A stretch of 48,044 nt of DNA from CAVQRC01 sp963715045. GTDB lineage: Bacteria > Planctomycetota > Planctomycetia > Pirellulales > Lacipirellulaceae. Positions 19,155 through 32,317 of the stretch are shown here, one piece after another. Within the stretch, counting starts at the first letter, position 1. Each line of letters starts with the position of its first letter. Below the pieces are notes generated by a model that was given only the letters and a program-made list of their open reading frames with translations, was not told the DNA's origin and made no database searches. The stretch is taken from NCBI GenBank assembly GCA_963715045.1, contig CAVQRC010000033.1, forward strand, positions 1-48,044. The letters run 5' to 3'. The translations under genes and the position numbers were made by a program.

Positions 19155-19221
19155 GTTGGGGCCAGCGGCAGCTTGCCGGCAACTCCTGCTACGGAGCCAC
19201 ACTTGGCAAGTGTGGCCCACC
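19155..19221. repeat. Inverted pair of palindromes downstream of the sulfatase gene
   Basis: The right palindrome at 19193-19221 has arms CCACACTTG and CAAGTGTGG. The left one at 19155-19185 has arms near GCCAGCGGCA and TTGCCGGC. The outer ends (GTTGGGGCC and GGCCCACC) are inverted to each other, as in the REPIN-like units at 8.7 and 42.2 kb, though the sequence is different. It begins five bases after the sulfatase stop and could serve as a terminator. The 140 bases after it, up to the glgP stop, hold C-rich CCCTAAGCCC-type words and no gene. Confidence 0.55.
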
Positions 19222-19364
19222 AGACACTAGAAGAACCGGTCGGCCCTTGCTCGAGAATGCCCCCGTTCACGGGCCGTCGCGATGCGGCCACCCCAAACAT
19301 CCAACCGCAGCGCTTACCCCCGACCCCCGACCCCTAAGCCCTAAGCCCTTCCCCCTGATTCGCA

Positions 19365-21865
19365 CTACCGCGGCAGCGGCACGGCGGCTTCGGGAGTCGC
19401 GACGTCGAGATCCCAGACCTCCCGAGCGTAGGTCAAGGCCGTGTTGTCGCTGGAGAATCGACCCGCTCGGGCGACGTTGATGATCGATCTCCGCGTCCAC
19501 TCGTCAGTGGTTCCGGTAGACCTCGGCCGCTTGATGCTGCGTCGCGGCGTAGTCGGCGAAGTCAGCCAAGACCATGAAACGATCGCCACCCTCGAACAAG
19601 GTCTGCAGCAGGGGATGGTAGACGGTCCGGTCGCCGACGGAAAAATAGCCGTCCCGGATCATTTCCAGGGCTTCGCGAAGTTCTTCCGGCCGCACCGTCG
19701 CGAGTTGCTGAAGTAGTGCGGCGTGGGTGGGCCGCCGCGGCGACTTCCGCAGCGTGCATCCCAAACATGAACACGTTGTCACTGCCGACCGCTGACTCGA
19801 TTTCGATGTTCGCTCCGTCCCAGGTACCGATGGTCAGGGCACCGTTGAGCATCGCCTTCATGTTGCCTGTGCCGGATGCCTCGGTTCCGGCGGTAGAGAT
19901 CTGTTCCGATAAGTCGACGGCCGGGAAGATCTTCTCTGCCAGCGTCACGTTGTAATTCGGCAAAAACACCAGCTTGAGGACATCGCCAACGCGGTGATCG
20001 TGGTTGACGACTTCTGCCACGTCATGAAAGAGCTTGATGATCAACCGGGCGATGTCGTAGCCCGGCGCGGCTTTTCCGCTCATGATCACCGTCCGCGGTG
20101 TGAGGTCCTCGACCGCCTGTCGCCGCCCGCGGTTGTACAGGCAGATCGCGTGCAGAATGTACATCAGTTGCCGCTTGTATTCGTGAATCCGTTTCACCTG
20201 GCAGTCAAACAGCGAGTCGCTGTCGACCTCGAGGTCCAGCTCGGCGCTGATATACGCGGCCAGGCGACGCTTGTTATTCCGTTTCACTTCCGCCCACCGC
20301 GCGAGCAGATCGGGATCCTGGAGATGCTCTGTCAGTCTTTCGAGTTCCCCGATGTCGTTCCACCATTCGTCGCCCAATACGTCGGTGATGAGCGTCGCCA
20401 GGTCCGGATTGGCCCTCATCAGCCATCTTCGCGGCGTGATCCCGTTGGTCGTGCTGAGGAATCGTCGCGGAAACAACGTGTCGAAATCGGCGAACATGTC
20501 GGTCTTGAGCAGATTCGAATGAAGTTTCGAAACGCCGTTAACGGCATGGCTGCCGACGATTGCCAGGTGTGACATTCGCACCCGCCGCTCACCTTCTTCG
20601 TCGATCAACGACATCCGCCGAAGACGGTCCACATCGCCGGGAAAATGTCGTTTGACCGTGTGGAGAAAACGGCTGTTGATTTCATAGATGATCTGTAAAT
20701 GGCGCGGGAGCAGCCGCTCGATCAGACCGATCGGCCACTGTTCGAGGGCCTCGGGGAGCAGCGTGTGATTGGTATATCCGAAAGTGGCGACCGTTATCTC
20801 CCAGGCTTCGTCCCAGCCGAGTTGCTCCAGGTCGATCAGGATTCGCATCAGCTCGGGGATAGCCAACGCGGGATGCGTGTCATTCAGTTGAATCGCGACC
20901 TTGGCGGGAAAGTCGCTGAAAGTCGAGCGGATCTTTTTGTATCGCCGCACGATGTCCTGCAGCGAAGCGGAGACGAAGAAATACTCTTGCTTCAGTCGCA
21001 GCTCCTTGCCTACGAACACATTGTCATTCGGGTAGAGGACTCGGGAGATGCTCTTGCTGCGACTGGTTTGTTCCACCGCCGCGATGTAGTCGCCCCGATT
21101 GAAATCATCGAGATTGAAGCCTTCCTCGGCTTCCGCGGCCCACACCCGTAACGTGTTTACGGTCTCGTTGCGAAAGCCGGGCACCGGCATATCGTACGCC
21201 ATGGCCGTGACGACTTCGTCCGCCACCCACTCGAAATGCAGCCGCCCCCGGTGATCCTGAAGTTCGCGGACGTGCCCGCCAAACTGGATGCGATACACGT
21301 CCTCCGGCCGAGCGATCTCCCACGGGTTTCCGAATCGCAGCCAGCGATCGGGCGACTCGACCTGGGCCCCGTTCTCGATCCGCTGATTAAAAATCCCGTA
21401 CTCGAAGCGAATTCCATAGCCGTAGGCGGGCAGCCCAAGGGAGGCCAGCGAATCGAGGAGGCATGCGGCCAGCCGCCCCAGCCCGCCGTTCCCGAGTCCC
21501 GCTTCGGCCTCGACGGCAATCAGTTCGTCGAGATCGAGGCCAATGCTTGCTAATTCACCCCAGCTCTCCTCCAGCCGTCCGAGACTCATCAGGGAGTTGG
21601 CCAGCATCTGTCCCGTCAGATACTCCATCGACAAGTAATAGACGCGTTTGCTGTCTTGGTGATACCCGCGCTGCTGCGTCTTGAGCCAGCGAGGGATGAG
21701 TTGTTCGCGGACCGCGTAGACCAGGGCGACGTAGTAGTCGTAACTGGTCGCACTGAATCGATCCTTGGCAAGAGAGCAATGCAGATGCCTCAGCAGCGCA
21801 TCGGAAAGCGAATCGATCTTCGTGAAGTGAGCGGGATCACAATCCACTGGATGGCTGGTATGCAC
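19365..21865 (-). CDS. glgP: Glycogen/alpha-glucan phosphorylase (frameshifted near the 3' end)
   Basis: The reconstructed protein is about 832 residues, the normal family length. It releases glucose-1-phosphate from glycogen or maltodextrin with pyridoxal phosphate. Visible motifs are VYYLSMEYLTGQMLANSL, EAGLGNGGLGRLAACLLDS, AIQLNDTHPALAIPELMR, NHTLLPEALEQWP, FLSTTNGITPRRWL, VKRIHEYKRQLMYILH and the PLP-lysine region EASGTGNMKAMLNGALTIGT. Two +1 shifts lie near 19745 and 19515; the restored tail is SVGDRTVYHPLLQTLFEGGD followed by EWTRRSIINVARAGRFSSDN. The start at 21865 has no competing upstream choice. No other glycogen genes are adjacent. Confidence 0.92.
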
Positions 21866-22017
21866 GGCTTATTACGCCTTGTGTTGGTTGAAAGGGAGCC
21901 TCACTCGCGTTAGGCCCATCTTAGAGCGTGCTAGCAAAGCCAACAAACCGTGATGACCGGCCTGTGACCTGAACCCGTACCTCCTGCCCAGAAGTTGGTT
22001 CGCCGTCGCGCCACTCC

Positions 22018-22285
22018 CCTGCTCGTGCTCGTGTTCGTGCTCGTGCTCCTGCTCGTGTTCGTGTTCTTGCTCATGTTCCTGCTCGTGCTCCTGCTCAGCG
22101 AAGCGGTACTCGTACTTCGTACTCGTACCCGTACTCGACCAGGTGGCGGCAGCAAGCAGTAATCGCGAATTCGCTAGAATTAGCCGCCAGGCAATCCCTC
22201 GGTGCGCGCGGCGTTTCGAGTACGAGTACCGGCCTGCGGCCTGAGCACGAGCACGAGCACGAGCAGGAGCAGGAGCAGGACCTGC
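22018..22285. repeat. Inverted low-complexity arrays (CTCGTG/CGAGCA and TACTCG types)
   Basis: At 22018-22098 the plus strand repeats hexamers of the type CTCGTG/TTCGTG/CTCCTG. At about 22243-22285 it repeats the complement, CACGAG then CAGGAG. Inside these, TACTCGTACTTCGTACTCG at about 22108-22138 faces CGAGTACGAGTACC near 22218-22231. The whole can fold as a long imperfect hairpin with the centre near 22170. Confidence 0.8.
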
Positions 22286-22723
22286 CTCGGCGCTAGGCGT
22301 TCTACGCCGACAAACGATGACAAGGATGAACCCGCACGCCTGGCCAAAGTGTGCCGGAACCGCCCATGCGTACCATTTTTGGCACGCAATCGCACACTTG
22401 ACCGCGTGGGCGACGCCGGTCCGCTCGGCGATGCGAGCAGTGTGCTCTTCGTTACGTTCCGGCGGCGATCGCCATCGAGCGAGCTCGATCGCCGACGTGC
22501 GCGGTCGCCTCCGCAGCGGGGCGTAATCGGGCCTGAAATCGCCTGTCGAAGCGGCTTCGCGGGCAGGATCCGGCGTGAAACTGCCCCCCCGAATGTGGCG
22601 ATCAGACGGGCTGTATCGCCCAGCTCAGTGGGCGGATCCGCGTGCGCCGGGTCCTTCGAAGCTCCTCGATTCGCGACCGAAACGCTCCAAGTCCAGTTTG
22701 GCGCAGATTTTGCAGACGAGCGA

Positions 22724-22739
22724 TGCTGCAGGTGCAGCA
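22724..22739. promoter_or_regulatory. Candidate PhaR operator upstream of the phasin-reductase gene
   Basis: A near-perfect palindrome, TGCTGC-AGGT-GCAGCA, lies about 67 bases before the start at 22806. It contains CTGC-N4-GCAG, the form I recall as the binding site of the PHA regulator PhaR in Paracoccus. A PhaR gene lies 1.4 kb downstream on the other strand. Binding is inference. Confidence 0.45.
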
Positions 22740-22805
22740 ATCCAGCCTCATCGCGTGAAGCTTTCGGGCACTCCTTGTACACCTGAATTCGTAGGAGATG
22801 GGACG

Positions 22806-24099
22806 ATGTCGACCAAACAGAAAGGCGTTACTTGACGAATTCGTCGAAGGTGTCCGTAAAGCCACGGCCACAAACCTCCGGATTCAGCAGGAATTGCTCG
22901 CAGGATGGACCCGCTGGTGGCCGGGCTTCACGGCGCGGGCCTCGGGATCTGCCGAGACCCACCAGGACTGGCATCAGCAGTGGTCCAACGCCATGTTGAG
23001 CCTGACCCGAGGCCAGCGGCAATTTCTTGACCGTCAGTTCACGGCCGCCATGGCTTCGCTGGACCGCGCGATCGGAGCCGCCTGGGGCGCCAACGGCAAC
23101 GATACGCAGGGCAGCGGTACGACCGAAACCACCGCGGTCGCTGAGATCGCCCCGGCACCTGCAAAACCCGAAAAACCTGCGAAAGAGGTCAAAGTCATGA
23201 CGCCAGCCACACTCCAAGCGAAACCCGTGTCCGCGACTCCTCCCGAGACGGCCAGTCCTTCCGCAATCGACGAGCGGACCGCGCGAAACATCTATCAGAA
23301 GGTCGCCCTCGTGACCGGCGGAGCGAGCGGAATCGGGGCCGCGGTGGCCCGAGAACTCGCCCACCGAGGTGCGAAAGCCGTCTTGCTCGTGGATCGCAGC
23401 GACGCCGTGGACGAGGTCTCCAAGTCGATCAACGACGAAATGGGGCGCTCTGTCGCCGTGGGCAGAATCGGCGACGCGACCGACGCCGCGTTCCGCAAAC
23501 GCGTGTTCCAGGACGCCGCGGACGAGTACGGTCTGGTATCGGTTTGCATTCCGGCCGCCGGAATCACCCGTGACAGCCTCGCGGTGCGGATCGACAAGGA
23601 GACATCCAAGGCCGAAATCTATCCCATGGAAACGTTCCGCCAGGTCACGGAAGTCAATCTCCTGGCCCCCATTTACTGGGGTGTGGAAATGGTCGCCCAT
23701 ATCGCTGAAGACCGTGCCCGCCGCGGTTTGAAGCGGTGGAATCCTGATGAGAACGTGCAGGGCGTGGTGGTGTTCCTGGGCTCCGTTTCCTCCCAGGGCA
23801 ACAAGGGTCAGATCGCCTACGCGGCCACCAAAGCGGGGCTCGAGGGTGCGGCCGCCACCCTTACCAAGGAAGCCATCTTCTACGGCGTGCGATGTGCGGT
23901 GATTCATCCGGGATTCACCGACACCCCCATGGTCCGTGCGTTGGGAGAAGACTACCTCAACAAGTATGTTCTGCCTTACACGCAACTACGCCGCTTGATT
24001 CATCCGGAGGAGATTGCCGATGCGATCTGCTTCATGATCTCCAACTCCGCGGTCAGCGGCGAGCTGTGGGCCGATGCCGGCTGGCATCCGCCTGCGTAA
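22806..24099 (+). CDS. Phasin-like domain fused to SDR (acetoacetyl-CoA reductase/FabG type)
   Basis: The start at 22806 (MSTKQK) has a ribosome binding site (GGAG at 22795) and requires a +1 shift after MSTKQK; without it the only start is 22798, giving MGRCRPNRK. After the shift the frame is open for about 430 residues. Residues 5-90 (DEFVEGVRKATATNLRIQQE, WTRWWPGF, HQQWSNAMLSLTRGQRQFLD) resemble the phasin encoded at 24946. A Pro/Ala-rich linker of about 65 residues follows. The SDR domain has VALVTGGASGIGAAVARELA (Rossmann loop), a Ser in FLGSVSSQGNKGQ, YAATKAG (catalytic Tyr and Lys) and ends WADAGWHPPA. Such reductases make 3-hydroxyacyl-CoA for polyhydroxyalkanoate or fatty acids. The phasin part could hold the enzyme on the granule. 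Confidence 0.82.
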
Positions 24100-24185
24100 A
24101 TCAGTGGTTGAGAGAGCGGCCGGCACGCGTCCGGTCGCTCCCGGCAGAGCCCGGCGTGCAGCACCCCGCGGTCGCTGCCGTCGGG

Positions 24186-24719
24186 CTAGGGCTGCTCGGC
24201 TTCGTTGAGCGGCGCCGTCGCAGCGACTTGCTTCGGGTCCGCGATTTGCTTTGGATCCATGGTGGGGTCGCCGGGCGGGTCCGACGAGGTCGCCACTTCG
24301 GTCGGGGCGACTTCGCTGGCGGGCGAAGACTCGGGCGTCATCCTGTCGAGCCATGCCTTGACCCACCGCACCGGTGGCAGCGCGGTGCCCGGTCGCCCAT
24401 GCCGCTGCAGATAGTTCAGATACGTGAGTGAGTGCCGAAAGTAATCACCCAGAAAACCCAACATCACCCCATTGGACCGCAGAATCAGGTGGAGCATGTC
24501 GGTCGGAAACAGCGACATTTTCTCCGGATGCCGATCCATGATGATCTGGGTCAACACGGCCTGAGTCAGATCAGCGCCCGATTGACTGTCCCGAATTTCG
24601 ACCTGGACCCCCGACTGGACCATTTCCTCAATTTGCAGCAGCGACACGTACGCACTCGTGTTGTGCGCGTAGTAACGCCGATTGGGATAACGCTTGATCA
24701 AGACGGGGGCATCAGCCAT
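24186..24719 (-). CDS. phaR: Polyhydroxyalkanoate synthesis regulator PhaR
   Basis: An intact protein of 177 residues. The N-terminal domain (VLIKRYPNRRYYAHNTSAYV, LLQIEEMVQSG, QSGADLTQAVLTQIIMDRHP) is the PHA/PHB-accumulation regulator DNA-binding domain. It is followed by the PHB-accumulation regulatory part (LFPTDMLHLILRSNGVMLGF, YFRHSLTYL) and a Pro/Ala/Thr-rich tail. In known systems PhaR represses phasin genes until polymer binds it. It lies between the two phasin-containing genes, convergent with the first and divergent from the second, which fits direct control of both. Confidence 0.9.
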   Translation of the reverse strand: MADAPVLIKRYPNRRYYAHNTSAYVSLLQIEEMVQSGVQVEIRDSQSGADLTQAVLTQIIMDRHPEKMSLFPTDMLHLILRSNGVMLGFLGDYFRHSLTYLNYLQRHGRPGTALPPVRWVKAWLDRMTPESSPASEVAPTEVATSSDPPGDPTMDPKQIADPKQVAATAPLNEAEQP

Positions 24720-24861
24720 GGCTCGGGAGCTCCTGGGGAATGCCCATCGTACCGGCGGGCATCCGGTGGGGGCAAGGAATTCACCCCTCGAGCTTGAAAC
24801 CTGGAGAAGTCATCTTGCAAGGATTCGGCCATTTGGCGGACACTTTCCGAGCGGTCACCCA

Positions 24862-24903
24862 GGTGGCAACTCGAGCTAACTTTTACTGAGTGGCAATTTG
24901 AGC
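24862..24903. promoter_or_regulatory. Direct repeat in the phaR-phasin divergent region
   Basis: TGGCAACTCGAGC (24864-24876) is repeated as TGGCAATTTGAGC (24891-24903), 27 bases apart, in the 226-base region between divergent phaR and the phasin gene. The spacing is close to 2.5 helical turns, and the second copy ends about 28 bases before the phasin ribosome binding site. It may be an operator; no clear -10/-35 pair is seen. Confidence 0.35.
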
Positions 24904-24945
24904 CACAACCATTCCAGCTTTCGCTAATTCGAGGAGTACTTGAGC

Positions 24946-25377
24946 ATGTCTACCGAAACCACTACAAACGTCTTCGAGGAAGTCTGCAAGAATCTCAAGA
25001 AGGCCACCCAAGCGAACCTCAAGATGCAACAGGACGCCATGCATCAATGGGCGACCATGTGGCCAGGACTTCCCACCCCCCAATCCATTTGGATCGATAA
25101 GGTCCGCGACTTCCAGCGACAGTGGAGCAATACCGTCTCGGACCTGGCCCGAAAGCATCGCGACACGCTCAACCGCCAGCACCAGGCCGCCCTGGAGTCC
25201 CTGGACGAAGCATTGCGGCTCACCGAATCGACCAACCCGGAAGATTTTCGCAAGCGGGCCGAGCACCTGTGTCGCACCACGCTCGACTGCATGAAAGAGG
25301 TTTCCGAAACCAATATGGAAGCCTTTCAGCAGGCCATGACCAAGTGGGGCGAGTTGCTCACCAAGACCGGGTCGTGA
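24946..25377 (+). CDS. Phasin family protein
   Basis: An intact protein of 143 residues, starting at 24946 behind GAGGAG. It is helical and rich in Lys, Gln and Trp (FEEVCKNLKKATQANLKMQQ, MHQWATMWPGL, VRDFQRQWSNTVSDLARKH, LDEALRLTESTNPEDF, MEAFQQAMTKWGELLTKTGS), typical of proteins that coat polyhydroxyalkanoate granules. Its first 100 residues align by eye with the N-terminal domain of the SDR fusion at 22806. The neighbouring phaR gene supports the call. Confidence 0.78.
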   Translation: MSTETTTNVFEEVCKNLKKATQANLKMQQDAMHQWATMWPGLPTPQSIWIDKVRDFQRQWSNTVSDLARKHRDTLNRQHQAALESLDEALRLTESTNPEDFRKRAEHLCRTTLDCMKEVSETNMEAFQQAMTKWGELLTKTGS

Positions 25378-25405
25378 GGACCCACCGCGAAGTTCAGAAT
25401 CCTCG

Positions 25406-26200
25406 ATGGCCAATTCGCCCCGCTTCGCTCAAACCGACGTCGATCGCATTCTTCAGTCGACGTTTGTCGCGGCAGTCGAAGTCCATCCGGAAATCCGCTC
25501 GACCAACGATCGCGCAATGCAGATCGCCCGCCGTCCCGAAGGTCGGTTGCCCGCGCTCGTTGTCGCGGAGCGGCAGACCCGGGGGCGGGGACGCGGCGCG
25601 AACCAATGGTGGTCCTCGTCGGGTGCATTGACGTTCTCACTCGTCCTCGAAACGGGCGATCTGCGGCTTCCGCCGCGGAGCTGGCCCCGGGCGTCGTTGA
25701 CGACCGGGTTGGCGATCTGCGAAGCTCTCGAAGATTTGCTGGATGCGCATCCGGTCGGGCTCAAGTGGCCCAACGACGTTTATCTCGGACGGCACAAGGT
25801 TTGCGGGGTGCTGATCGAAGTCCCGCCGGAGCCGCCGGGCCGGATGGTCGTGGGCATCGGCATCAACGTCAACAACTCGGTCAAGCATGCCCCGGCCGAG
25901 TTGCAGACCACGGCCACCGCGATGTGCGACGCGGTCGGTAAGTCGTTGTCGCTGATCGACGTGCTCGAGCGGGTCCTGCTGCGGCTGGATCGACGGTGGC
26001 GGGCGGTTGCCCAGGACGATCCTGAATTGGGAGACAGTTGGCGCAGAAGATGCTTGCTCACGAATCGCCCGGTGCAGGTCGACCAGGGGATGCGGATGAT
26101 CGCCGGGCTCTGCCGGGGGATTGACGAGCAGGGTGCCTTGATCATCGAGACAGACGCCGGAGTCGAGCGTTGTTTCGCCGGAGTCGTAACCAGTTTCTAA
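25406..26200 (+). CDS. birA: Biotin--[acetyl-CoA-carboxylase] ligase
   Basis: An intact protein of 264 residues. It carries the biotin-protein ligase signature RQTRGRGRGANQWWSSSGAL, LKWPNDVYLGRHKVCGVLIE (catalytic Lys in KWPND) and VVGIGINVNN, with a C-terminal SH3-like part (VQVDQGMRMIAGLCRGIDEQGALIIETDAG, in parts). There is no N-terminal winged-helix domain, so it is a ligase without the BirA repressor function. It attaches biotin to a carrier lysine, here most likely the carboxyl carrier domain encoded at 33957-35942. It precedes nifJ by 17 bases. Confidence 0.92.
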   Translation: MANSPRFAQTDVDRILQSTFVAAVEVHPEIRSTNDRAMQIARRPEGRLPALVVAERQTRGRGRGANQWWSSSGALTFSLVLETGDLRLPPRSWPRASLTTGLAICEALEDLLDAHPVGLKWPNDVYLGRHKVCGVLIEVPPEPPGRMVVGIGINVNNSVKHAPAELQTTATAMCDAVGKSLSLIDVLERVLLRLDRRWRAVAQDDPELGDSWRRRCLLTNRPVQVDQGMRMIAGLCRGIDEQGALIIETDAGVERCFAGVVTSF

Positions 26201-26217
26201 CAAGCGAGGAGTTATCG

Positions 26218-29787
<3,570 letters not shown>

Positions 29788-29791
<4 letters not shown>

Positions 29792-30814
29792 GTGTTGATC
29801 TGAGCAGCCGTTATCTGGGCCTCAAACTAAAGAACCCGCTCGGCGTCGCGGCCTGCCCGCCGCTCACCGGGAACCTGGCGAGCCTCAAACGACTCGAAGA
29901 TGCCGGTGCCGCAATCGTCGTGTTGCCCTCGCTGTTCGAGGAGCAGATCGAACACGAGGAACTGGAGATCAGCCGCCTGATGGACTACCAGACCGAGTCC
30001 TTTGCCGAAGCGCTCACGCTCTTTCCCGCACTCGAGGAATACCATACCGGGCCAAGCGATTACCTGGGCCATATCGAACAGGCGAAGAAGGCCCTCTCGA
30101 TTCCGATCGTCGGCAGCCTGAACGGGGCCTCGACAGGCGGCTGGATTCGCTACGCGAAAATGATCGAAGAGGCCGGTGCCGACGCGCTCGAGTTGAACAT
30201 CTATTTCGTGCCCACCGACCCCGACATGACCGCCGCCGACGTTGAACAACGCTACGTCGACATGGTCGCCGAGGTGCGGGAGTCCGTCTCCTTGCCGCTG
30301 GCTGTGAAGATCGGACCGAACTTCTCCAGCCTGCCGAACTTCGCCCGGCGCCCTGGTCCAGGCCGGAGCGGACGGCCTGGTGTTGTTCAATCGATACCTC
30401 GAGGCCGACATCGACCTCGATACCCTGACCATCAAGCCCGACCTCGTGTTGAGCAACCGCCACGAAGCGCGGACCCCGATCCGCTGGATCGCCATGCTGC
30501 GGGATCAGCTCGAAGTCTCGCTCGCGGCGACGAGCGGCGTCCACCGCATGCAGGGTGCGATCAAGCTGCTGCTGGCCGGCGCCGACGTGACGCAAATGGC
30601 CAGCATCCTGTTGATGAAAGGCCCCGCTTTCCTGACCACGATGCTCGATCAGATTCACGCGTGGCTCGAGGAGAACGAATACGAATCGATCGAGCAGATG
30701 AAAGGGAGCATGAGTCGGGGCAATTGCCCCGATCCGAGTGCCTTGGAGCGTGCCAATTACATGCGGGCACTCACCAGCTACACGATGGAACACTCTGTGC
30801 CTCCACCACTTTGA
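29788..30814 (+). CDS. Dihydroorotate dehydrogenase-like protein (frameshifted)
   Basis: The reconstructed protein is about 341 residues, starting at 29788 and overlapping the nifJ stop by four bases. It has a PyrD-type TIM barrel: SRYLGLKLKNPLGVAACPPL, VVLPSLFEEQIEHEE, IVGSLNGASTGGWIRYAKMI, ADALELNIYF, VKIGPNFSSLPNFA, ADGLVLFNRYL, TSGVHRMQGAIKLLLAGA. One +1 shift near 30350 interrupts it (removing a C gives FAR-ALVQAGADGLVLFN). Proteins of this subfamily are commonly found next to nifJ and are not the main pyrimidine enzyme. Here it may be a flavin oxidoreductase tied to the ferredoxin pool, which is inference. Confidence 0.8.
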
Positions 30815-30833
30815 GCCCGTTTTCGGTCGTCCG

Positions 30834-32174
30834 ATGCCGGAGCAGCATGCAGACGAAGTGACTGCTGTCAACGAACAGCGTCTGGTAGAAGACTGGACGA
30901 GCTGCTTCCGACAGGCCCAGGCGGCCATCACCGAGTCGCTGGGGCCGCTGCAGACGGCGACCGACCCGACCGCCTGGCAACGGGCCTGGTCCGATGCGGT
31001 CGGTCGCTCTGCCAACGCGTTTCTCCGCAGCCCGCCGTTCCTCGAGATGATGCGGAATCGCCTGGCCGCCTTGATTCGCGAGCAGACGCAGGCCACGACC
31101 GACCAATCGGTAGACTCCGTCGAACGAATCGCCGCCCGCCGCGGCGTCATCGCACACCGGCCGCGGCGTCTGAAGGAGAGCAGCACGATCAGGCCTGGAC
31201 GCTCCCCGGCGCGACCCGTCACGAAGTGGTCGTCGAACAGCCCATGTTCCGCTTGATCCGGTACAAGACCGGTAACGCGAAGTACGCCGAACCCGTACTC
31301 ATCTGCTTTGCCCTCATCAATCGGCCCTACATTCTCGATCTGCAGGAAGATCGCAGTGTCGTCCGGGTGCTGTTGGAACACGGATTCGATGTCTACCTGA
31401 TCGATTGGCGGCCGCCCCCCGACGTGGATCGCTCGACGCGACTCCACCATTACGTGTGCGACGGCCTGTCGAGCGCAGTCGAATTCGCCTGCCTGCTCAG
31501 CGGTGCGGCACAACTCAACCTGCTCGGCTACTGCATGGGCGGCACGCTGTCGGCAATCTTTACGGCGATGCACCCCGAACGCGTACGAAACCTGATCCTC
31601 CTGGCCACACCGATCGACTTTTCCGGCGACGAGAGTCTCCTGAATCTCTGGACCCGCGAAGATCAGTTTGCAGTCGACGCGTTCATCGACGCCTTCGGGA
31701 ACTGCCCGGCAGAATTCCTCCAGTCGTGTTTCGAGTTGCTCAAACCGATCCAGAGCACGGTCCAGAAGTTCGCGGCACTCTCCGAGCGCGTGAGCGACAC
31801 TGCGTTTGTCGACAACTTTCTCGCCATGGAACGCTGGGCCAACGACAGCGTCCCCGTGGCCGGAGAGACCTTTCGCGAATTCGTGAAGTTACTCTACCAG
31901 CAGAATCGACTGATTCGCGGCGCGTTGTACCTGGCCGGCGTGCCCGTGCGGCTCGCAACAATCACGTGTCCGGTCCTGTTACTCGTGGCGGAAAGAGACC
32001 ATCTCGTTCCGCCCGCCGCGACACTCGCCATCGAGCAGCACATCGGGTCGCGTGACGTGAAGTCGCTCGTCGATCGACGCCGGACACATTGGCCTGGCCG
32101 TCAGCAGCAGAGCCCACGAAAGACTCTGGCCCGCCGCCGCAGACTGGCTCAGCGAGAGAGCCAGGTGCGCTTGA
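30834..32174 (+). CDS. phaC: Polyhydroxyalkanoate synthase (frameshifted)
   Basis: The start at 30834 (MPEQHADEVTAVNEQRL) opens a helical N-terminal part (EDWTSCFRQAQAAITESLG, RSANAFLRSPPFLEMMRNRL). After an apparent shift near 31140 the alpha/beta-hydrolase core follows: EVVVEQPMFRLIRY, PVLICFALINRPYILDL, LLEHGFDVYLIDW, the lipase-like box LLGYCMGGTLSAIF with the catalytic Cys, AERDHLVPP, and after a +1 shift near 32070 SIDAGHIGLAVS with the catalytic His. The Cys box and size (about 446 residues) fit a PhaC of the class III or I type. It polymerises 3-hydroxyacyl-CoA. No PhaE gene is present, but the helical N-terminus could be part of the same function. Confidence 0.82.
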
Positions 32175-32317
32175 CGACACACAATTCGAACTGAAAGTCA
32201 CCGCCGCAGCGAACCGCAAACCGAGATCGAGTGAGATATCGCCACCGCGTTCAACTTCCACCAGACAATTACCTGCGAAAACCCCCGATTCCACTACCCC
32301 CAGCACCAGAGCCGGTC

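Larger units (their letters stand above)
21866..22805. other. Gene-free 0.9 kb with low-complexity repeats and a PhaR-like site
   Basis: Open frames here are low-complexity and lack domain character. The stretch holds the inverted hexamer arrays (22018-22285) and the CTGC-N4-GCAG palindrome (22724-22739) described separately. A perfect palindromic stem with arms GGCGATCG and CGATCGCC lies near 22462-22493. Confidence 0.55.

Noticed and set aside
22202..22786. 194-codon open frame after the hexamer arrays, and its minus-strand partner
   Set aside because: The products are Arg/Ser/Thr-rich low-complexity chains built partly from the repeats and show no domain.
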